Positions 50,371-58,801 of a stretch of 64,000 nucleotides of DNA are shown here, piece after piece. Numbering within the stretch: position 1 is the stretch's first letter; every line of letters begins with the position of its first letter. Under the pieces are notes generated by a model, which was not told where the DNA came from, did no database searches, and saw nothing but the letters and a program-made list of their open reading frames with translations. The DNA is from Ostreiculturibacter nitratireducens (GTDB lineage: Bacteria; Pseudomonadota; Alphaproteobacteria; Rhodobacterales; Rhodobacteraceae). The position numbers and the translations under genes were made by a program. The stretch is from positions 310,001-374,000 of the forward strand of contig NZ_JAVQHL010000003.1 of assembly GCF_032670585.1 (NCBI RefSeq). Direction: 5' to 3'.

Positions 50371-51576
50371 TCAGCCGACCACGTTGAAGTCGGGTCCGTA
50401 AGGATATTTCGTGATGTCCTCGTTCCCGTCCTCGGTGATGACGAGGATGTCGTGTTCCCGATACCCGCCCGCGCCGGGATTGCCCTCGGCGATGGTCAGC
50501 ATCGGCTCCATCGAGATCACCATGCCGGGTTCCAGGACCGTGTCGATGTCCTCGCGCAACTCGAGCCCGGCCTCGCGGCCGTAATAATGCGAGAGCACCC
50601 CGAAGGAATGGCCGTAGCCGAAGGTGCGGTACTGCAGCAGCTCCCGCTCCGCGAAGAACTCGTTGATCTTGTGCGTGACCTCGGCGCAGCTGACGCCGGG
50701 CTTCAAGAGGGACATGCCGTATTCATGCGCGGCGATGTTCGCCTCCCACAGTTTCAGCGAAGCGTCGTCGACCTCGCCCACGAACATCGTCCGTTCGAGC
50801 GCAGTGTAGTAGCCCGAGATCATCGGGAAGCAGTTGAGGCTGAGGATATCGCCGCGCTTCAGCTTGCGGTTCGTCACCGGGTTGTGCGCGCCGTCCGTGT
50901 TGATCCCCGACTGGAACCAGACCCAGGTGTCGCGGTACTCGGCGTCGGGGAAGCGCTTCGCGATCTCCCGCTCCATCGCGTCGCGCCCGGCGATCGCGAT
51001 CTCGATCTCGGTCGCGCCCTCCCTCACGGCGTCTCGGATCGCGTAGCCGCCGATATCGGCGACGTTCGCGCCGTGCGTGATCAGCTCGATCTCGGCCGAG
51101 GATTTCATCATCCGCTGCTGCATCGTCGCTGGCGCGATGTCCATTCCGCGCTTCGGCTGGAGGAACGCGTTGAGCTTCTCCGAACGCTCCAGCGTCAGGT
51201 GATCGGCCTCGCAGCCGATGCTCTTCCCCGTCCCCGTGATCGAGGCGACCGCGCGCCAGAAGTTGTCGCGCTTCCAGTCGGTGTAGGTGACGTTGTCGCC
51301 GTAGGAGCGCCGCCAGGGCTGGCCCGCGTCGATCCCCGCGCTGACCGTGACGCAGTCGGTCTTGGTCACGACACAGGCATAGGGCCGCCCGAAGGTGCAG
51401 TAGAGGAAGCCCGAGTAATAGGCGACGTTGTGCATCGAGGTGAGCACGACCGCGTCGAGCTCGTGCATCTCCATGATGTCGCGCAGGCCCTGAAGCCGCG
51501 CCTCGTATTCCTCTGCCGCGAAGGGCAGGACGGCCTTCGTGCCGTTGTGGAACCGGTATTGTTCGGGACGTTCCAT
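50371..51576 (-). CDS. Creatinase (creatine amidinohydrolase)
   Basis: A 401-residue M24-fold protein that resembles Pseudomonas creatinase along its whole length as I remember that sequence: FLYCTFGRPYACVVT, GQPWRRSYGDNVTYTDW, FQSGINTDGAHNPVTNRK (with the catalytic histidine), LSLNCFPMISGYYTALERT, QYRTFGYGHSFG and GYREHDILVITE. The metal ligands of methionine aminopeptidases are not all present, as in creatinases. It hydrolyses creatine to sarcosine and urea. The ATG at 51576 has GAGGT six bases upstream; an ATG four codons earlier lacks a site. Its leader contains strong, partly exclusive hairpins. Confidence 0.9.
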   Translation of the reverse strand: MERPEQYRFHNGTKAVLPFAAEEYEARLQGLRDIMEMHELDAVVLTSMHNVAYYSGFLYCTFGRPYACVVTKTDCVTVSAGIDAGQPWRRSYGDNVTYTDWKRDNFWRAVASITGTGKSIGCEADHLTLERSEKLNAFLQPKRGMDIAPATMQQRMMKSSAEIELITHGANVADIGGYAIRDAVREGATEIEIAIAGRDAMEREIAKRFPDAEYRDTWVWFQSGINTDGAHNPVTNRKLKRGDILSLNCFPMISGYYTALERTMFVGEVDDASLKLWEANIAAHEYGMSLLKPGVSCAEVTHKINEFFAERELLQYRTFGYGHSFGVLSHYYGREAGLELREDIDTVLEPGMVISMEPMLTIAEGNPGAGGYREHDILVITEDGNEDITKYPYGPDFNVVG

Positions 51577-51592
51577 ATCAGACCTCATTGCT

Positions 51593-51680
51593 GGGGTCCG
51601 TATCATGCAGGGACCCCGAAAGGTCCCGGCGTACAGGACGGTGGCGGGAAACCCGCAAGCGGCGGGGAGGCGCCCTCCCC
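51593..51680 (-). promoter_or_regulatory. Structured leader of creatinase gene, possible switch
   Basis: In transcript order: GGGGAGG/CCTCCCC (51680-51664), GCGGG/CCCGC around three bases (51656-51644), then GGGACC/GGTCCC (51627-51610). The last arm can instead pair with GGACCCC at 51599-51593, just before the ribosome site. The alternatives are mutually exclusive. No known riboswitch class recognised. Confidence 0.35.
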
Positions 51681-51840
51681 TGCGGCGACGCCATCGCCGC
51701 GGCTCGGAGCGGATGATTGCCGCATTTCCGTCCGCCCGGCAAGCCACCTTCCCTTCGCGGTCCCGCAAATGTCCCGGCGCGCGCGGCCTCTGGACCAGCC
51801 GCCCCGCCGCGTCTAGCCTCGCCCTGAAAGGGTCCGCGCG

Positions 51841-52788
51841 ATGCTCCGCTATTTCCTGAGGCGCCTTCTTTCCCTCGCGGTCAGCCTGATCGCGTCGAGC
51901 CTCGTCATCTTCGCTGTGATCGAGGTGGTCCCGGGCGACCCGGCCTCGTACATGCTGGGCCTGAACGCGAGCCCCGAGACAGTCGCTGCGCTGCGCGACA
52001 CGCTCGGACTGGAAGGCTCGCCGCCGGAACGTTACCTCGCCTGGGCGGGCGGGATGCTGACCGGGGATTTCGGCATTTCCTATACCTACAAGGTGCCGGT
52101 CGCGGACCTCGTCGCCGATCGGCTCGCCGTGTCGCTGCCGCTGACGCTCTACGCGCTCGCGCTTTCGACGATCATCGCCCTGCCCGTCGGGCTGATCGCC
52201 GCCGCTCGGCGGGGGACAGCGACGGACCTCGGGATCATGGGGGCGACGCAGCTTGGGATCGCGGTGCCGAATTTCTGGTTCGCGATGCTTCTCGTCCTCC
52301 TCCTCGCGGTGCGCTGGCAGGTCTTTCCGGCCGGCGGTTTCCCGGGATGGGAGGCGGGGCTCTGGCCCGGCCTCGTTGCGCTGACCCTGCCGGCCGTCGC
52401 GCTCGCCCTGCCGCAGGCATCGATCCTCGCCCGCGTCCTGAGGTCGGCGCTTCTGGAAACCCTCGGGCAGGACTACATCCGCACCGCCCGTGCAAAAGGC
52501 CTGTCGCGGCGGCAGGCGATCCTCGGGCACGCCTTCCGCAACGCGCTGATCCCGGTGCTGACGATCCTCGGGATGCAGTTCTCCTTCCTCCTCGCCGGCG
52601 CGATCATCATCGAGAACGTGTTCTACATCCCGGGCCTCGGGCGGCTCATCTTCCAGGCCATCACCCAGCGCGACCTGATCGTGGTCGAAAGCGTGGTGAT
52701 GCTCCTCGTCTTCGCGGTGATCCTCGTCACCTTCCTCGTCGATCTCGGCTATGCCGCGATCGACCCGCGGCTGAGGCGGCGGGCATGA
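51841..52788 (+). CDS. DppB-type ABC permease
   Basis: A 315-residue peptide/nickel-type permease: an N-terminal helix LRYFLRRLLSLAVSLIASS with the motif VIEVVPGDPASYMLG, six membrane helices and the EAA loop RTARAKGLSRRQAILGHAFRNAL near residue 220. It pairs with the DppC-type gene, whose start overlaps its stop (ATGA). Divergent from the creatinase gene with about 260 bases between, so creatine or a related compound is a possible substrate. Confidence 0.92.
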   Translation: MLRYFLRRLLSLAVSLIASSLVIFAVIEVVPGDPASYMLGLNASPETVAALRDTLGLEGSPPERYLAWAGGMLTGDFGISYTYKVPVADLVADRLAVSLPLTLYALALSTIIALPVGLIAAARRGTATDLGIMGATQLGIAVPNFWFAMLLVLLLAVRWQVFPAGGFPGWEAGLWPGLVALTLPAVALALPQASILARVLRSALLETLGQDYIRTARAKGLSRRQAILGHAFRNALIPVLTILGMQFSFLLAGAIIIENVFYIPGLGRLIFQAITQRDLIVVESVVMLLVFAVILVTFLVDLGYAAIDPRLRRRA

Positions 52789-53597
52789 GGGGTGGTCTGG
52801 CGTTGGGCGCGGCGCTCGCCAGCGTGGCGCTTCTGGCAGCGGCGGTTTCGGCCGTCTGGACGCCCTACGACGTGACCGCGCTCGCCATCGCAGAGAAGCT
52901 CCGGGAGCCGTCGGCGGCGCACCTTCTCGGCACCGACCATTTCGGGCGCGACATCCTGTCGATGCTGATGGTCGGCGCGCGCACCTCGATCGCCGTGGCG
53001 CTGGTCGCCGTCGGGATCGGCATGGGCGTCGGCGTGCCGCTCGGGCTTCTCGCCGCCGCGCGGCGCGGAGGCTGGCTGGACGAGGTCATAATGCGCGGCA
53101 ACGACCTTGTCTTTGCCTTCCCCTCCCTCGTCATCGCGATCCTGATCACAGCCGTCTTCGGCCCCTCGGCGGTCAACGCGATCCTCGCCATCGGGATCTT
53201 CAACATCCCGGTCTTCGCCCGCGTCACGAGGGGCGGGGCGCTGTCGCTCTGGACGCTCGACTACATCCGCGCGGCGCAGGTGGCGGGAAAGGGCCGCGCC
53301 CTGATCTCGGTCGAGCACATCCTGCCCAACATCCTCAACCTCCTGATCGTGCAGGGCACGATCCAGTTCTCGCTCGGCATCCTCGCCGAGGCGGGCCTCT
53401 CCTACGTCGGCCTCGGCGCGCAGCCCCCGACCCCGTCGTGGGGCCGGATGCTGGCCGAGGCGCAGACCATGGTCACCCTGGCCCCGCATGTCGCGATCTT
53501 CCCGGGCCTCGCCATCGTGCTGACGGTCGTCGGGCTCAACCTGATGGGCGACGGTCTGCGCGATCTCCTGGACCCCCGGCTGAGGCGTGCGCGATGA
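52785..53597 (+). CDS. DppC-type ABC permease
   Basis: A 270-residue permease with the N-terminal domain signature HLLGTDHFGRDILSMLMVGAR, five to six helices and the EAA loop RAAQVAGKGRALISVEHILPN near residue 165. ATGA overlaps link it to dppB and to the fused ATPase gene. It would form the channel together with the DppB-type subunit. Confidence 0.92.
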   Translation: MRGGLALGAALASVALLAAAVSAVWTPYDVTALAIAEKLREPSAAHLLGTDHFGRDILSMLMVGARTSIAVALVAVGIGMGVGVPLGLLAAARRGGWLDEVIMRGNDLVFAFPSLVIAILITAVFGPSAVNAILAIGIFNIPVFARVTRGGALSLWTLDYIRAAQVAGKGRALISVEHILPNILNLLIVQGTIQFSLGILAEAGLSYVGLGAQPPTPSWGRMLAEAQTMVTLAPHVAIFPGLAIVLTVVGLNLMGDGLRDLLDPRLRRAR

Positions 53598-55207
53598 CAC
53601 TTCTGTCGGTCGAGAACCTGTCACTCGCGATCCACGGGACGCCAATCCTCTCGGATGTCTCCTTCCGCATGGAGGAGGGGGAGGTCTTCGGCCTCGTCGG
53701 CGAAAGCGGCTCGGGGAAGTCGCTGACGGCGCTTTCGCTGATGCAGCTTCTGCCGAACGGATCCGACGTGATGGGCCGGGCGGTGATGGGCGGGCGCGAT
53801 CTTCTGGAATTGTCCGAACAGGCGATGTGCAAGGTGCGCGGCGCCGAGATCGGCATGATCTTCCAGGAGCCGATGACCGCGCTCAACCCGATGCAGCGGA
53901 TCGGCGACCAGGTGGCGGAGACGCTGATCGTCCACGGCCGCGCCACACGGTCCGTCGCTGCGCGCGTGGCGCGGGAAAAGCTCGACCGCGTGGGCCTCGC
54001 GGCGGAACGCTTCCCGCTCTCGCTCTACCCGCACGAGCTTTCCGGCGGCCAGCGTCAGCGCGTGTCGATCGCGCTGGCCGTGGCGCTGCGCCCGAGGCTC
54101 CTGATCGCGGACGAACCGACGACCGCGCTCGATGTCACGACCCAGGCGCAGATCCTCGACCTCCTGAAGGGGCTCGTCGCCGAGGAACGGATGGCGATGC
54201 TGCTCATCACGCACGACCTCGCCGTGGTGGCGGGGATCGCGGACCATGTGGCGGTCATGCGGAAGGGCCGGATCGTCGAAGCGGACCGGACGGAGGCCCT
54301 GTTCCGCACCCGCGGGCATGATTACACGCGGCGGCTCTTCGCCGCCTCGTCCCACGTCCCGGCGCGGCAGCCGCAGACCCGCGCCGAGCCGCTTCTTGAG
54401 GTCCGGGGCGCGGTGCGCGAATACCTTCTGCCGCGCCCCTCGCCCTTCGCGCCGCACCCGAAACTGCGCGCCGTGGATGGCGTGAGCTTCACGCTCAGCG
54501 AGGGCGAAAGCCTTGGCCTTGTCGGCGAATCCGGCTCGGGCAAGTCGACGCTGACGCGCGCTGTCCTTGGGCTCGACGAAGTGCAGGGCGGACGGATCCG
54601 TCTTCTGGGGCGCGATGTCCATGCCGACCGGCGGATGCCGGACGACCTGCGCGCGGCGATGCAGGTCGTCTTCCAGGACCCCTATGGCAGCTTCGACCCC
54701 CGCTGGAAGGTCGAGCGCCTCGTGGCCGAGCCTTACCACCTGACCGGCCGCCCCGCCGACTGGCGCGCGCGCGTCGCCGCAGCGCTGGAGGAAGTGGGGC
54801 TCGAAGCCACGGACGCCCAGAAATACATCCACGAGTTTTCCGGCGGGCAGCGCCAGCGGATCGCGATCGCGAGGGCGCTGATCGCGCGGCCAAGGCTCAT
54901 CGTGCTGGACGAGGCGGTCTCGGCGCTCGACGTGCGGGTGCGGGCGCAGATCCTCGACCTGCTCGCCGCCTTGCAGGAAAGCCACGGGCTGGCCTACCTC
55001 TTCATAAGCCACGACCTGTCCGTGGTGCGCGCGATCACCGACCGGGTGATGGTGATGAAGGCTGGCAGGATCGTGGAAGAGGGCGCGACGGAGAAGGTCT
55101 TCGCGGACCCCGCGCACGACTACACGAAGACGCTGATCGCCGCGACGCCCGTGATTCCGGCGGAGTGGATGAACGGAGGAACGGATGCGCGAGATGCTGT
55201 GGTTTGA
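53594..55207 (+). CDS. Fused DppD-DppF-type double ABC ATPase
   Basis: A 537-residue protein with two complete ABC modules: Walker A GESGSGKS at 36-43 and again at about 311-318, signature motifs LSGGQRQRVSIALAV and FSGGQRQRIAIARAL, Walker B LLIADEPTTALD and LIVLDEAVSALD. The first module resembles DppD, the second DppF. Fusion assures a 1:1 pair. No binding protein gene follows. The last 23 bases overlap the aldehyde dehydrogenase gene. Confidence 0.93.
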   Translation: MTLLSVENLSLAIHGTPILSDVSFRMEEGEVFGLVGESGSGKSLTALSLMQLLPNGSDVMGRAVMGGRDLLELSEQAMCKVRGAEIGMIFQEPMTALNPMQRIGDQVAETLIVHGRATRSVAARVAREKLDRVGLAAERFPLSLYPHELSGGQRQRVSIALAVALRPRLLIADEPTTALDVTTQAQILDLLKGLVAEERMAMLLITHDLAVVAGIADHVAVMRKGRIVEADRTEALFRTRGHDYTRRLFAASSHVPARQPQTRAEPLLEVRGAVREYLLPRPSPFAPHPKLRAVDGVSFTLSEGESLGLVGESGSGKSTLTRAVLGLDEVQGGRIRLLGRDVHADRRMPDDLRAAMQVVFQDPYGSFDPRWKVERLVAEPYHLTGRPADWRARVAAALEEVGLEATDAQKYIHEFSGGQRQRIAIARALIARPRLIVLDEAVSALDVRVRAQILDLLAALQESHGLAYLFISHDLSVVRAITDRVMVMKAGRIVEEGATEKVFADPAHDYTKTLIAATPVIPAEWMNGGTDARDAVV

Positions 55208-56636
55208 TTCGGCGAAGGTTCTGATCGGGGGCGAATGGGTGGCGCCCGCCTCGGGCGACACCCTGCCGGTCGAGGACCCCTCGACGGGGTCCGAGATCGG
55301 GGCGATCGCACGGGGAACCTCCGCCGACATGGACGCCGCGGTCGCCGCGGCGGAAGCGGCGCTTGCCGGGGACTGGGGACGGATGACGGCGGCGGAACGC
55401 GGGCGTGTCCTTTCGCGGATCGGGCGGATGGTTCTGGAGCGGGCGGACGACCTCGCCCGGATCGAAGCGACCGACGTCGGCAAGCCCCTGAAGCAGGCCC
55501 GCGCGGATGCCCTGGCGCTGGCCCGCTACATGGAATTCTACGGCGGCGCGGCGGACAAGGTGATGGGGGAAACGATCCCCTACCTCGACGGATACACCGT
55601 CTACACGCTGCGCGAGCCGCATGGGGTCACGGGCCACATCGTGCCCTGGAACTACCCCATGCAGATCATCGGTCGCTCGGTCGGCGCGGCGCTTGCCATG
55701 GGCAATGCCTGCGTCCTGAAACCGGCGGAGGAAGCCTCGCTCTCCGCGCTGGCCTTCGCCGCGATCGCGACCGAGGCAGGGCTGCCGCCCGGCGCGCTCA
55801 ACGTCGTCCCGGGCCTCGGCGAAGAGGCGGGCGCGGCGCTTTCGGGTCATCCCGGCGTCCGGCATCTCTCCTTCACCGGGTCGGTTGCCGTGGGATCTCT
55901 CGTCCAGGTGGCGGCGGCGCGAAACATCGTCCCCGTGACGCTGGAACTTGGCGGCAAGTCGCCGCAGGTCGTCTTCGCCGATGCCGACCTCGACGCGGCC
56001 CTCCCCTTCCTCGTCAACGCAGGCATCCAGAACGCGGGCCAGACCTGTTCGGCGGCCTCGCGCATCCTCGTCGAACGTTCGCGGTACGACCAGGTCGTGG
56101 ACCACATGGCCGCGCGCTACCAGGCGCTGAAGGCCGGGCCCGCGATGGCGGACCTGGACGTGGGCCCGCTCATCTCGGCACGGCAGAAGGCGGTGGTCGA
56201 GTCCTACCTCGCGCTCGCGGGCGACCTGCGTGTGGCGGCGCGCGGCGAGGTGATCGCGGACGCGCCCGCGGGTGGCCATTACGTCGCCCCCGCTCTTCTG
56301 GCCGATGTCGGCGCGAGCCATCGGCTGGCTCAGGAAGAGATCTTCGGGCCGGCGCAGGTCGTGATCCCCTTCGACGACGAGGACGAGGCGGTGGCGATCG
56401 CGAACGGCACCGACTACGGCCTCGTCGCAGGAATCTGGACGGAGAATGGCGCGCGCCAGATGCGCATGGTCAAGCGCATCCGCGCGGGCCAGGTGTTCAT
56501 CAACAATTACGGCGCGGGCGGAGGCGTGGAACTGCCCTTCGGCGGCGTGGGCAAATCGGGCCATGGACGCGAGAAGGGATTCGAGGCGCTTTACGGCTTC
56601 TCCGTCCTGAAGACGGTTGCGGCCCGGCACGGATAG
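55185..56636 (+). CDS. Aldehyde dehydrogenase (betaine-aldehyde-type)
   Basis: A 483-residue NAD(P)-dependent dehydrogenase. PWNYPMQIIGRSVGAAL, FTGSVAVG, the glutamate in LELGGKSP and the nucleophile in NAGQTCSAASR are all present. The start is inside the end of the transporter ATPase gene and has GGAGGAAC upstream. Co-transcription with a Dpp-type transporter and divergence from creatinase suggest an amine- or sarcosine-derived aldehyde, but specificity cannot be read from the sequence. Confidence 0.9.
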   Translation: MREMLWFDSAKVLIGGEWVAPASGDTLPVEDPSTGSEIGAIARGTSADMDAAVAAAEAALAGDWGRMTAAERGRVLSRIGRMVLERADDLARIEATDVGKPLKQARADALALARYMEFYGGAADKVMGETIPYLDGYTVYTLREPHGVTGHIVPWNYPMQIIGRSVGAALAMGNACVLKPAEEASLSALAFAAIATEAGLPPGALNVVPGLGEEAGAALSGHPGVRHLSFTGSVAVGSLVQVAAARNIVPVTLELGGKSPQVVFADADLDAALPFLVNAGIQNAGQTCSAASRILVERSRYDQVVDHMAARYQALKAGPAMADLDVGPLISARQKAVVESYLALAGDLRVAARGEVIADAPAGGHYVAPALLADVGASHRLAQEEIFGPAQVVIPFDDEDEAVAIANGTDYGLVAGIWTENGARQMRMVKRIRAGQVFINNYGAGGGVELPFGGVGKSGHGREKGFEALYGFSVLKTVAARHG

Positions 56637-56652
56637 GCGTCCTGCCGCACCA

Positions 56653-56666
56653 TTGACGCACGTCAA
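56653..56666. promoter_or_regulatory. FNR/FixK-like palindrome upstream of ytfJ-like gene
   Basis: TTGACGCACGTCAA inside CATTGACG-CA-CGTCAATG, eight-base perfect arms. The -10 expected for class II spacing (56689-56694, GAAGGT) is poor, so either the spacing differs or it is used otherwise. Confidence 0.5.
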
Positions 56667-56731
56667 TGCATCCCCGCTCGTGACCTGCGAAGGTTTTTTC
56701 GCATTCAGGAAATCCGAATGAGGGGGCTGCC

Positions 56732-57088
56732 ATGGAAGATGTCGAACGGCTCTTGAAGGGAACCGTCGAGGAACTCGACCGGCTTCTCAACGCGAAGAAC
56801 GTGCTGGGCGATCCGATCGAGAAGGATGGAGCGACGATCATCCCGATCGTGAGCTACGGCTTCGGCTTCGGCGCGGGCGGCGGCACGGGCGAGAAGAACG
56901 CCACGAGCGGCGGCGCCGGCGCCGGCGGAGGGATCAAGCCCCTGGGCGCGATCATCATAGACAAGGAGGGCGCGCGCGTCGAAGGCGTGCAGGGCGCCGT
57001 GTCCGAGATCGCGCAGGTCCTGGGCGAGGCCGCCTCGAAAGCGATCGACAAGGCCGCGACGGCGGCAACGCCCAAGAAGGGCGGCTGA
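56732..57088 (+). CDS. GerW/YtfJ family protein
   Basis: A 118-residue protein of the YtfJ (GerW, spore protein) family: an N-terminal helix EDVERLLKGTVEELDRLLNA, GDPIEKDGATIIPIVSYGFG, a long Gly-rich loop GAGGGTGEKNATSGGAGAGG, then a beta-strand pair GAIIIDKEGARVEGVQG. Soluble, cytoplasmic. The organism type does not form spores, so another, probably envelope- or redox-linked, function is likely. It is followed by a DUF2953-like gene, the same pairing as ytfJ-ytfI in Bacillus. Confidence 0.88.
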   Translation: MEDVERLLKGTVEELDRLLNAKNVLGDPIEKDGATIIPIVSYGFGFGAGGGTGEKNATSGGAGAGGGIKPLGAIIIDKEGARVEGVQGAVSEIAQVLGEAASKAIDKAATAATPKKGG

Positions 57089-57094
57089 TCAGCC

Positions 57095-57706
57095 ATGACG
57101 GCGCTGCTCTGGGTGTTCCTGGGGCTCGTCGCTGCCGTCCTCGTCCTTCTGATCGGCGTGATCGCTCTCCCGGTCCATTTCCGGCTGAAGGCCGAGGTCG
57201 GCGACGAGGCCCGGACCGGCTCCGCGGCACAGGGGCGGATCAGCGTCGAGGTCCGGCTTTTCGGCGGGGTCGCGCCGCCCTTGAGATTTTCTGGCGGCGG
57301 CGGGCGAACGGAACCACCGCCGCCGGTCACCGAGGCCAGGGAAGAACCCCGCGCCCGGCGCAAGCGGCGCGGCTGGCGGATGCCCGGGGGCCCGGGTGTC
57401 GGGCGGCGCATCCTCCGGGCCGTGCCAGACCTGATCAGCGGCGAATTGCGCCGGATCCATATCGACTGCCTGTCGGTGGATGGGGAATTCGGACTGGCCG
57501 ATCCCGCGGATACGGGAAGGCTCTACGGTTATCTCACACCAGTCATCTACGCCGTACCCTCGCGGCGCATGTCGGTGAACCTGCGCCCAGACTTCTCGCG
57601 TGCGTGCCTCTCCGGCCAGGCCGAGGCGGCGCTGCACCTCACGCCCGCGGCGCTGGCCTGGCCGGTGGCCCGCTTCGCGTGGACCGTCTTCGTGGCGGGG
57701 CGATGA
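57095..57706 (+). CDS. DUF2953/YtfI-like membrane-anchored protein
   Basis: A 203-residue protein with one N-terminal helix (LLWVFLGLVAAVLVLLIGVIALPVHF minus ends) and a soluble domain beginning FRLKAEVGDEARTG; a basic, proline-rich linker (PPPPVTEAREEPRARRKRRG) lies near residue 80. The C-terminal part YGYLTPVIYAVPSRR matches the DUF2953 outline. Together with the adjacent YtfJ-like protein it recalls the Bacillus ytfI-ytfJ pair. Function unknown. Confidence 0.72.
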   Translation: MTALLWVFLGLVAAVLVLLIGVIALPVHFRLKAEVGDEARTGSAAQGRISVEVRLFGGVAPPLRFSGGGGRTEPPPPVTEAREEPRARRKRRGWRMPGGPGVGRRILRAVPDLISGELRRIHIDCLSVDGEFGLADPADTGRLYGYLTPVIYAVPSRRMSVNLRPDFSRACLSGQAEAALHLTPAALAWPVARFAWTVFVAGR

Positions 57707-57966
57707 GCTTGCGCCTCGATCCCCCCGTCGCCCTCGGCGGCCATGCGGTGGCGGTCCTCTGCGACTGCGAGGCGGAGGGTTGGCCGATGGGCCACGGCGC
57801 GCGGTTTCACGCACGAAAGATACCCGTCGCGGTCCTGATCAGGACGGGCGAGGTGCTGCAAGCCTTCGGCCTGAACGGCGAGCCGCTGGATCTCGATGCG
57901 CTGGAGGACTTTTTTCCGGGCCTCCGCGCCGCGCTGACGCCGGGCCCGGACGAAGATCGCCCTTGA
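57703..57966 (+). CDS. Hypothetical 87-residue protein
   Basis: A short soluble protein, beginning MSLRLDPPVALGGHAVAVLC, with a compact alpha/beta appearance (FHARKIPVAVLIRTGEVLQAF) and two early cysteines (CDCEAEGW). Its ATG overlaps the preceding stop (ATGA), so it is coupled to the ytfJ/ytfI-like pair. No family recognised. Confidence 0.7.
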   Translation: MSLRLDPPVALGGHAVAVLCDCEAEGWPMGHGARFHARKIPVAVLIRTGEVLQAFGLNGEPLDLDALEDFFPGLRAALTPGPDEDRP

Positions 57967-58014
57967 GTTCCGCCCCGTGATCGGCAGGCTGTCCGGGAAA
58001 CGGGAGGGCCAGCG

Positions 58015-58752
58015 ATGAGACTTTCAGGAAAGACGGCCATCGTGACCGGAGGCGGATCGGGCTTTGGCGCCGGGATCGTACGGAAATTCGCAGAGGAAGG
58101 CGCGAAGGTGGTTGTCGCGGACATCAACGCGGATGCCGCCGAAACGGTTGCGTCGGAAGTCGGCGGCGTCGGGAGGCGCGTCGACGTGTCCGACCGGACG
58201 AGCGTCGAAGAGATGGCGCGGGAGGCGATTTCAACCTTCGGGCGGGTGGACATCCTCGTGAACAACGCCGGCACAACCCATCTGCCCGCCCCGATGGAGG
58301 AGGTCAGCGAAGAGGATTTCGACCGCGTCTTCGCCGTCAACTGCAAATCGGTCTACCTGACAGCGCGGGCGCTTGTCCCGCACATGAAGGCGCATGGCGG
58401 CGCGATCCTCAACATCGCATCAACCGCGGGCCTGTCGCCCCGGCCGCGGCTGAACTGGTACAACGCGTCGAAGGGCTGGATGATCACCGCGACGAAGACG
58501 ATGGCTGTGGAACTTGCCCCTGCCGGGGTCAGGGTCAACGCGCTCTGTCCCGTGGCGGGCGAAACGCCTCTCCTGAAGTCCTTCCTCGGCGAAGACACGC
58601 CCGAGATGCGGGCGAAGTTCCTCGCGACGATCCCGATCGGCCGGTTCTCCACGCCCGCGGACATGGGCAATGCGGCGGCGTTCCTGTGTTCGGACGAGGC
58701 GTCGATGATCACGGGCGCCGCGCTGGAAGTGGACGGCGGTCGCTGCATCTGA
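58015..58752 (+). CDS. Short-chain dehydrogenase/reductase
   Basis: A 245-residue classical SDR. The NAD(P) motif is TGGGSGFGAGI, the D in VVVADIN favours NAD(H), NNAG is near residue 86, and the catalytic Ser-Tyr-Lys is seen as IASTAGL…YNASKG. The C-terminal GAALEVDGGRCI is typical for 3-oxoacyl- or glucose-dehydrogenase-like members. Substrate unknown. GGGAGGG precedes the ATG; 49 bases separate it from the P1 peptidase gene. Confidence 0.9.
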   Translation: MRLSGKTAIVTGGGSGFGAGIVRKFAEEGAKVVVADINADAAETVASEVGGVGRRVDVSDRTSVEEMAREAISTFGRVDILVNNAGTTHLPAPMEEVSEEDFDRVFAVNCKSVYLTARALVPHMKAHGGAILNIASTAGLSPRPRLNWYNASKGWMITATKTMAVELAPAGVRVNALCPVAGETPLLKSFLGEDTPEMRAKFLATIPIGRFSTPADMGNAAAFLCSDEASMITGAALEVDGGRCI

Positions 58753-58801
58753 ACGGGCCGGGGGCAGTGGGAGCCCTCCAAGGATTTCTGGAGGCGGAAG
58801 G

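Noticed and set aside
50371..51576. M24 protein as DMSP lyase DddP or Xaa-Pro peptidase
   Set aside because: Blocks such as GQPWRRSYGDNVTYTDW and TDGAHNPVT match creatinase much better than DddP or proline peptidases.
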